Positions 60,353-64,000 of a stretch of DNA of 64,000 nucleotides are shown piece after piece. Positions within the stretch are counted from its first letter, which is position 1; each line of letters opens with the position of its first letter. The notes beneath the pieces were generated by a model. That model did no database searches. It was given only the letters and a program-made list of their open reading frames with translations, and was not told the DNA's origin. The stretch lies in assembly GCF_900277125.1 (NCBI RefSeq), contig NZ_OPYN01000028.1:1-64000 (forward strand). Direction: 5' to 3'. This DNA comes from Pseudomonas inefficax. GTDB taxonomy: Bacteria > Pseudomonadota > Gammaproteobacteria > Pseudomonadales > Pseudomonadaceae. Both the position numbers and the translations under genes were made by a program.

Positions 60353-62131
60353 ATGGCTGAATATAAAGCGCCCCTGCGCGACATGCGCTTCGTACTGAAA
60401 GAAGTCTTCAACGTGGCCGAGCAGTGGGCGCAACTGCCCGGGCTGGCTGATGTTGTCGATACCGACACGGCCATGGCGGTGCTGGAAGAAGCCGGCAAGG
60501 TCACTGCCCGGTCCATCGCGCCGCTCAGCCGCGCTGCCGATGAAGAGGGCTGCCACTGGGACAACGGCGCGGTGCGCACACCGGCCGGTTTCATTGAGGC
60601 CTACAACACCTACGCAGAAGGCGGGTGGGTGGGCGTGGGCGGTGACCCGCTATTCGGCGGCATGGGCATGCCCAAGGTCATCTCGGCCCAGGTCGAGGAA
60701 ATGGTCAACGCCTCCAGCCTGTCCTTTGGCCTGTACCCGATGCTGACTGCCGGCGCCTGCCTGTCGATCAATGCCCACGCCAGTGAAGCGCTGAAGGAAA
60801 AGTACCTGCCGAACATGTACGCCGGCGTGTGGGCCGGTTCCATGTGTCTGACCGAGCCGCACGCCGGTACCGACCTGGGCATCATCCGCACCAAGGCCGA
60901 GCCCCAGGCCGACGGCAGCTACAAGGTCAGCGGCACCAAGATCTTCATCACCGGTGGCGAGCACGACCTGACCGAGAACATCATCCACCTGGTGCTGGCC
61001 AAGCTGCCGGACGCACCGGCGGGGCCGAAAGGCATTTCGCTGTTCCTGGTGCCGAAGTTCCTGGTAAACGAAGACGGCAGCCTGGGCGCCCGCAACGCGG
61101 CCACCTGTGGCTCGATCGAGCACAAGATGGGCATCCAGGCTTCGGCCACCTGCGTGATGAACTTCGACGAAGCTGTCGGCTTTATCGTCGGTGAGCCGAA
61201 CAAGGGCCTGGCGGCCATGTTCACCATGATGAACTACGAGCGCCTGGGCGTTGGTATCCAGGGCCTGGCCTCGGCCGAGCGCTCCTACCAGAACGCTGTA
61301 GAGTACGCCCGCGACCGCCTGCAGAGCCGCGCCCCGACCGGGCCACAAGCCAAGGACAAGGCCGCTGACCCGATCATCGTTCACCCTGACGTTCGCCGCA
61401 TGCTGCTGACCATGAAGGCGCTGATCGAGGGTGGCCGTGCCTTCTCCAGCTACGTGGCCATGCAGCTGGACAGTGCCAAGTACAGCGAAGACGCCGCCGT
61501 GCGCAAGCGCAGCGAAGAACTGGTGGCACTGCTGACGCCGGTGGCCAAGGCCTTCCTCACCGACCTGGGCCTGGAGTGCGCGGTGCACGGCCAGCAGGTG
61601 TTCGGCGGGCATGGCTACATTCGCGAATGGGGGCAGGAGCAACTGGTGCGCGATGTGCGTATTACGCAGATTTATGAAGGCACCAACGGTATCCAGGCCC
61701 TCGACCTGATGGGGCGCAAGGTGGTGGCCAGTGGTGGGGCGTACTACCGACTGTTCTCCGACGAGATTCACCAGTTCATTACCAGCGCGGGTAGCGAGCT
61801 GGAGGAATTTGCCAAGCCGTTGGCGGCCGGCCTCGACCAGCTCGACGGGCTTACCGAGTGGGTGCTGGAACAGGCCAAGGGCAACCCGAACGAAATTGGC
61901 GCGGCTTCGGTCGAGTACCTGCATGCCTTTGGTTATGTCGCCTATGCCTACATGTGGGCGTTGATGGCGCGGGCGGCCAAGGCGGGTGAAGGTGACGAGG
62001 CTTTCTACTCGGGCAAGCTGGGCACGGCGCGGTTCTTCTTTGCGCGGTTGCTGCCGCGGGTGGATTCACTGGTGGCTTCGGTGAAGGCGGGGAGTGAGTC
62101 GCTGTACTTGCTGGATGCCGAGCAGTTCTGA
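60353..62131 (+). CDS. acyl-CoA dehydrogenase, paralogue of the one at 56825
   Basis: 592 residues, same long ACAD subgroup; near-identical core segments with the upstream copy ([56 protein letters not shown]) and catalytic E442 in YEGTNGIQALDLMGRK. It oxidises acyl-CoA esters in beta-oxidation. GAGAGG precedes the ATG by a few bases. Unlike the upstream paralogue it has no PsrA-like box in its 123-base leader, suggesting different control. Chain-length preference cannot be read from the sequence. Confidence 0.93.
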   Translation: MAEYKAPLRDMRFVLKEVFNVAEQWAQLPGLADVVDTDTAMAVLEEAGKVTARSIAPLSRAADEEGCHWDNGAVRTPAGFIEAYNTYAEGGWVGVGGDPLFGGMGMPKVISAQVEEMVNASSLSFGLYPMLTAGACLSINAHASEALKEKYLPNMYAGVWAGSMCLTEPHAGTDLGIIRTKAEPQADGSYKVSGTKIFITGGEHDLTENIIHLVLAKLPDAPAGPKGISLFLVPKFLVNEDGSLGARNAATCGSIEHKMGIQASATCVMNFDEAVGFIVGEPNKGLAAMFTMMNYERLGVGIQGLASAERSYQNAVEYARDRLQSRAPTGPQAKDKAADPIIVHPDVRRMLLTMKALIEGGRAFSSYVAMQLDSAKYSEDAAVRKRSEELVALLTPVAKAFLTDLGLECAVHGQQVFGGHGYIREWGQEQLVRDVRITQIYEGTNGIQALDLMGRKVVASGGAYYRLFSDEIHQFITSAGSELEEFAKPLAAGLDQLDGLTEWVLEQAKGNPNEIGAASVEYLHAFGYVAYAYMWALMARAAKAGEGDEAFYSGKLGTARFFFARLLPRVDSLVASVKAGSESLYLLDAEQF

Positions 62132-62140
62132 GGGGTTTTT

Positions 62141-62263
62141 GGGGGCTGCTTTGCAGCCCATCGCGACACAAGGCCGCTCCTACAGGTACAGCGCAGGCCC
62201 TTAGGGTGTTGCGGTCCCTGTGTAGGAGCGGCCTTGTGTCGCGATGGGCCGCAAAGCGGCCCC
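62141..62263. repeat. REP pair (second family)
   Basis: Inverted GTAGGAGCGGCCTTGTGTCG elements with GGGGCTGCTTTGCAGCCC and GGGCCGCAAAGCGGCCCC partners between the acyl-CoA dehydrogenase gene and rsmY. Confidence 0.9.
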
Positions 62264-62294
62264 AATTCCAGGCATCTGGGAATGAATCCTCCTA

Positions 62295-62312
62295 TGTAAG
62301 CTTTTTCCTACG
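62295..62312 (+). promoter_or_regulatory. GacA upstream activating sequence of rsmY
   Basis: TGTAAG-N6-CCTACG, matching the GacA-box TGTAAG-N6-CTTACA in 10 of 12 fixed positions, about 58-75 bases upstream of the expected RNA start, the usual distance for Gac-controlled small RNAs. Confidence 0.8.
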
Positions 62313-62369
62313 CAACGTGGTGACTTTTCGCCACTGTTCTCAGATTGGATCCAGGGTTAATCTTTACCA

Positions 62370-62500
62370 CATGGACGTTGCGCAGGAAGCGCAAAGGACA
62401 GATCAAGGACGACGACGAAGGACCACCTGCCAGGATGGTGGGGCGATACGGATGTCACAGGGAAACAGTCTGGGAAACCCCGCTTCGGCGGGGTTTTCTT
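62370..62500 (+). ncRNA. rsmY: small regulatory RNA RsmY
   Basis: About 131 nucleotides. The 5' part GGACGTTGCGCAGGAAGCGC forms the conserved stem with an exposed GGA in the loop, the hallmark of RsmY. Nine GGA motifs occur at 62373, 62385, 62396, 62407, 62420, 62433, 62450, 62461 and 62473, mostly 11-13 bases apart, serving as RsmA/RsmE binding sites. The RNA ends in a CCCCGC-TTCG-GCGGGG terminator with a T-rich tail. It is controlled by GacS/GacA through the upstream box and titrates CsrA-family repressors. The 5' end is estimated to within a few bases. Confidence 0.93.
62476..62500 (+). terminator. rsmY terminator
   Basis: AACCCCGC-TTCG-GCGGGGTT stem with a TTTTCTT tail, 14 bases before the convergent LysR stop codon. 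Confidence 0.93.
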
Positions 62501-62513
62501 TGTGCGCGTGTTT

Positions 62514-63437
62514 TCAACCCAGCACATCCAGCGGTGATGCGCCCGACAGGCGGGCGTCCGTCTCTTCCTCCAACAGCGTGCGCAGCAGCTCCACAGAAGC
62601 CTGCTGGCGCTGGGCGTCGCGGAATACCAAGCCAACCTTCAGCGGTACTCGCGGCTCGCTCAACGGCTTCCACAGCAGCCCCTGGTCATCCTCGGCGGCT
62701 TCCTTGGCGCGCCCCGGCAGGATCGTGGCCAGCGCGGTATGGGCAAGGCTGTCGAGAATCCCCGCCATGTTGTTCATCTCTGCCTGCACCTGCGGCCGAC
62801 GCCCCTGGCTGGCCAGCTGCGCCTGCCAGATCTGGCGGATCTGGAACTCCTCGCCCAGCATCAGCATGGGCAGCTCGGCGGCCTGGCGGATGGACACCTT
62901 CTTGAAGTCCTTCAGCGGGTGGGTAGCGGGGATGACCAGTTGCAGCTCATCTTCGTACAGCAGCAGACCATGCAGCCCTGGCTGGCGTGGCGGCAGGTAG
63001 CTGATACCGATGTCCAGGCTGCCATTGAGCAAGCGCCGTTCTATCTCCAGCCCCGACAATTCGTAGATCTGCACCACAAGGTGCGGCTGGGCCCTGCGCA
63101 GGCGCTCGAGCAACTGCGGCACCAGGCTCGGCCGCACGGTCTGCAGCACGCCGATGGCCAAGGTACGCAGCGACTGGCCCTTGAAGTTGCGCATGGCCTC
63201 ATGGGCGCGCTGCAGCCCATCGAGCAGAGGCAGGGCGTGGTTGTACAGGGTATGGGCGGCCAGCGTTGGCAGCAGGCGCTTGTTGCTGCGTTCGAACAGG
63301 CTCAGGTCGAGACTGTGCTCCAGCTGGCGGATCTGCTGGGAAAGCGCTGGCTGGGACAGCGACAGGCGCTCGGCGGCGCGGCCCACGTGGCCTTCTTCAT
63401 ACACCGCGACGAAATAACGCAGTTGGCGGAAATCCAT
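62514..63437 (-). CDS. LysR-family transcriptional regulator
   Basis: 307 residues, standard length. N-terminal winged helix-turn-helix MDFRQLRYFVAVYEEGHVGRAAERLSLSQPALSQQIRQLE (1-40), then the linker helix and two-lobed effector domain (about 90-295). The N-terminal pattern resembles the CatR/BenM/CynR subgroup. It diverges from the aminotransferase gene at 63647 with a 209-base gap and may control it. The effector is unknown. Confidence 0.92.
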   Translation of the reverse strand: MDFRQLRYFVAVYEEGHVGRAAERLSLSQPALSQQIRQLEHSLDLSLFERSNKRLLPTLAAHTLYNHALPLLDGLQRAHEAMRNFKGQSLRTLAIGVLQTVRPSLVPQLLERLRRAQPHLVVQIYELSGLEIERRLLNGSLDIGISYLPPRQPGLHGLLLYEDELQLVIPATHPLKDFKKVSIRQAAELPMLMLGEEFQIRQIWQAQLASQGRRPQVQAEMNNMAGILDSLAHTALATILPGRAKEAAEDDQGLLWKPLSEPRVPLKVGLVFRDAQRQQASVELLRTLLEEETDARLSGASPLDVLG

Positions 63438-63646
63438 AAGTGCTACTTATCGAAAATGCTGGAAAAACGAAATGGTCGAAAACCCTCATGAGGCCTAGTC
63501 TATCGCCGTATTCCAACGGGTTACAGCGATGAAACGCTCGATTGTTACCCCGGATGAAAAACACTTTTGATAGGAAAGGCAAAATATCGAGTGCCGGCAC
63601 CCAGACCGCACCGTGGCCGCCCCTGTCTTGATTGGTTGGAGCCCTG
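63438..63646. other. divergent LysR-aminotransferase intergenic region
   Basis: Relatively AT-rich. Contains TCGAAAA twice (near 63450 and 63475) and a GGATGAAAAACACTTTTGATAGG stretch. A LysR-type T-N11-A site is likely here but none can be singled out. Confidence 0.35.
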
Positions 63647-64000
63647 ATGAACCTGTTCAACCTGCGCCGCCCGGCCCCTGCTGCTGTCGCCGAGACCAAG
63701 CGTGCGCCGGTGATCCTGCCGGAAGCGCCGCAGCTTTCGCGTGAGCGCCTGATGCCCAGCACCGAACGCGCAGCACAGGTGTTCGTGCGTGGCCAGGGCT
63801 CCTGGTTGTGGGACAACGAAGGGCATGCCTACCTGGACTTCACCCAGGGTGGCGCAGTCAATAGCCTGGGCCACAGCCCAAGCGTGCTGGTGAAGGCGCT
63901 GGGCAACCAGGCCCAGGCGCTGATCAACCCGGGCTCGGGCTTCCACAGCCGTGGCCTCCTGGGGCTGGTCAACCGCCTGTGCCAGAGCACCGGCAGCGAC
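63647..64000 (+). CDS. class III aminotransferase, acetylornithine aminotransferase type (5' part)
   Basis: First 118 codons, cut by the right edge. ATG 63647 follows TTGGAG. The product begins MNLFNLRRPAPAAVAETKRAP and continues with LMPSTERAAQVFVRGQGSWLWDNEGHAYLDFTQGGAVNSLGHSP, the N-terminal segment typical of acetylornithine/succinylornithine aminotransferases. The PLP lysine lies beyond the window. The extra leading 25 residues are longer than in ArgD, consistent with the second argD-like copy of P. putida. The exact substrate cannot be told from this part. Confidence 0.85.
   Translation, partial: MNLFNLRRPAPAAVAETKRAPVILPEAPQLSRERLMPSTERAAQVFVRGQGSWLWDNEGHAYLDFTQGGAVNSLGHSPSVLVKALGNQAQALINPGSGFHSRGLLGLVNRLCQSTGSD

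Noticed and set aside
62345..62905. 186-codon plus-strand frame covering the rsmY region
   Set aside because: It runs through RsmY and its terminator and then antisense to the LysR gene; the RNA features explain the sequence.

Overview
The window reads as chromosomal DNA of a Pseudomonas of the P. putida group. Base composition is high-GC, the protein sequences match the P. putida FdhA, SoxG, AceEF, GlnE, WaaFCGP, GlcB and BioBFHCD types, the gene order is the one I recall for P. putida, and about 21 intergenic clusters carry the P. putida-type REP elements (GGGAGCGGGTTTACCCGCGAAG and GTAGGAGCGGCCTTGTGTCG cores). No rRNA, tRNA, insertion sequence, prophage or CRISPR array was seen.

Layout. 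(1) 1-4809: end of a sarcosine-oxidase / one-carbon cluster (soxA 3' part, soxG, purU, fdhA), in which sarcosine demethylation yields C1 units that PurU and FdhA turn into formate. (2) 4963-14154: a DUF2780 protein, a PuuP-like permease, a PlsC-type acyltransferase, a small exported retropepsin-like protein, the creBCD two-component system, a glutathione transferase and msrA. (3) 14320-21688: a GAF/PAS/degenerate-GGDEF/EAL protein and pyruvate dehydrogenase aceEF, with two matching palindromes upstream of aceE. (4) 22072-32190: glnE, then a tightly overlapping LPS core operon, waaF-waaC-waaG-waaP, followed by three further kinase-fold genes. (5) 32151-34970: a 939-residue protein resembling the DUF6543/dermonecrotic-toxin-like family, converging on the LPS operon with a 40-base coding overlap. 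(6) 35038-40558: a cell-surface-signalling iron uptake cluster (ECF sigma, FecR, TonB receptor with signalling domain, PepSY protein, small membrane protein) with Fur-like sites.

(7) 40795-47389: a DnaQ-type exonuclease and a cNMP/CBS/nucleotidyltransferase protein, an orphan receiver, malate synthase glcB and a GcvR-like ACT protein, followed by an intergenic region holding DnaA boxes. (8) 47720-50572: RarD, SrkA-type kinase and ModE. (9) 50730-56009: comF divergent from the biotin operon bioBFHCD, with a BirA operator lying over the start of comF. (10) 56240-62131: a 98-residue protein that looks like a miniature flagellar rod/hook protein, then two paralogous acyl-CoA dehydrogenases (the first behind a PsrA-like palindrome) flanking a membrane diguanylate cyclase. 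(11) 62370-64000: the small RNA RsmY with a GacA upstream site, a LysR regulator and the start of a class III aminotransferase cut by the window edge.

Most of the window is core housekeeping sequence. The parts that stand out are the toxin-like gene beside the LPS operon, the run of kinase-fold LPS genes, the flagellar-rod-like small protein, the DnaA-box region, and several regulatory sites that can be read directly (HexR-like, BirA, PsrA-like, Fur-like, GacA/RsmY).
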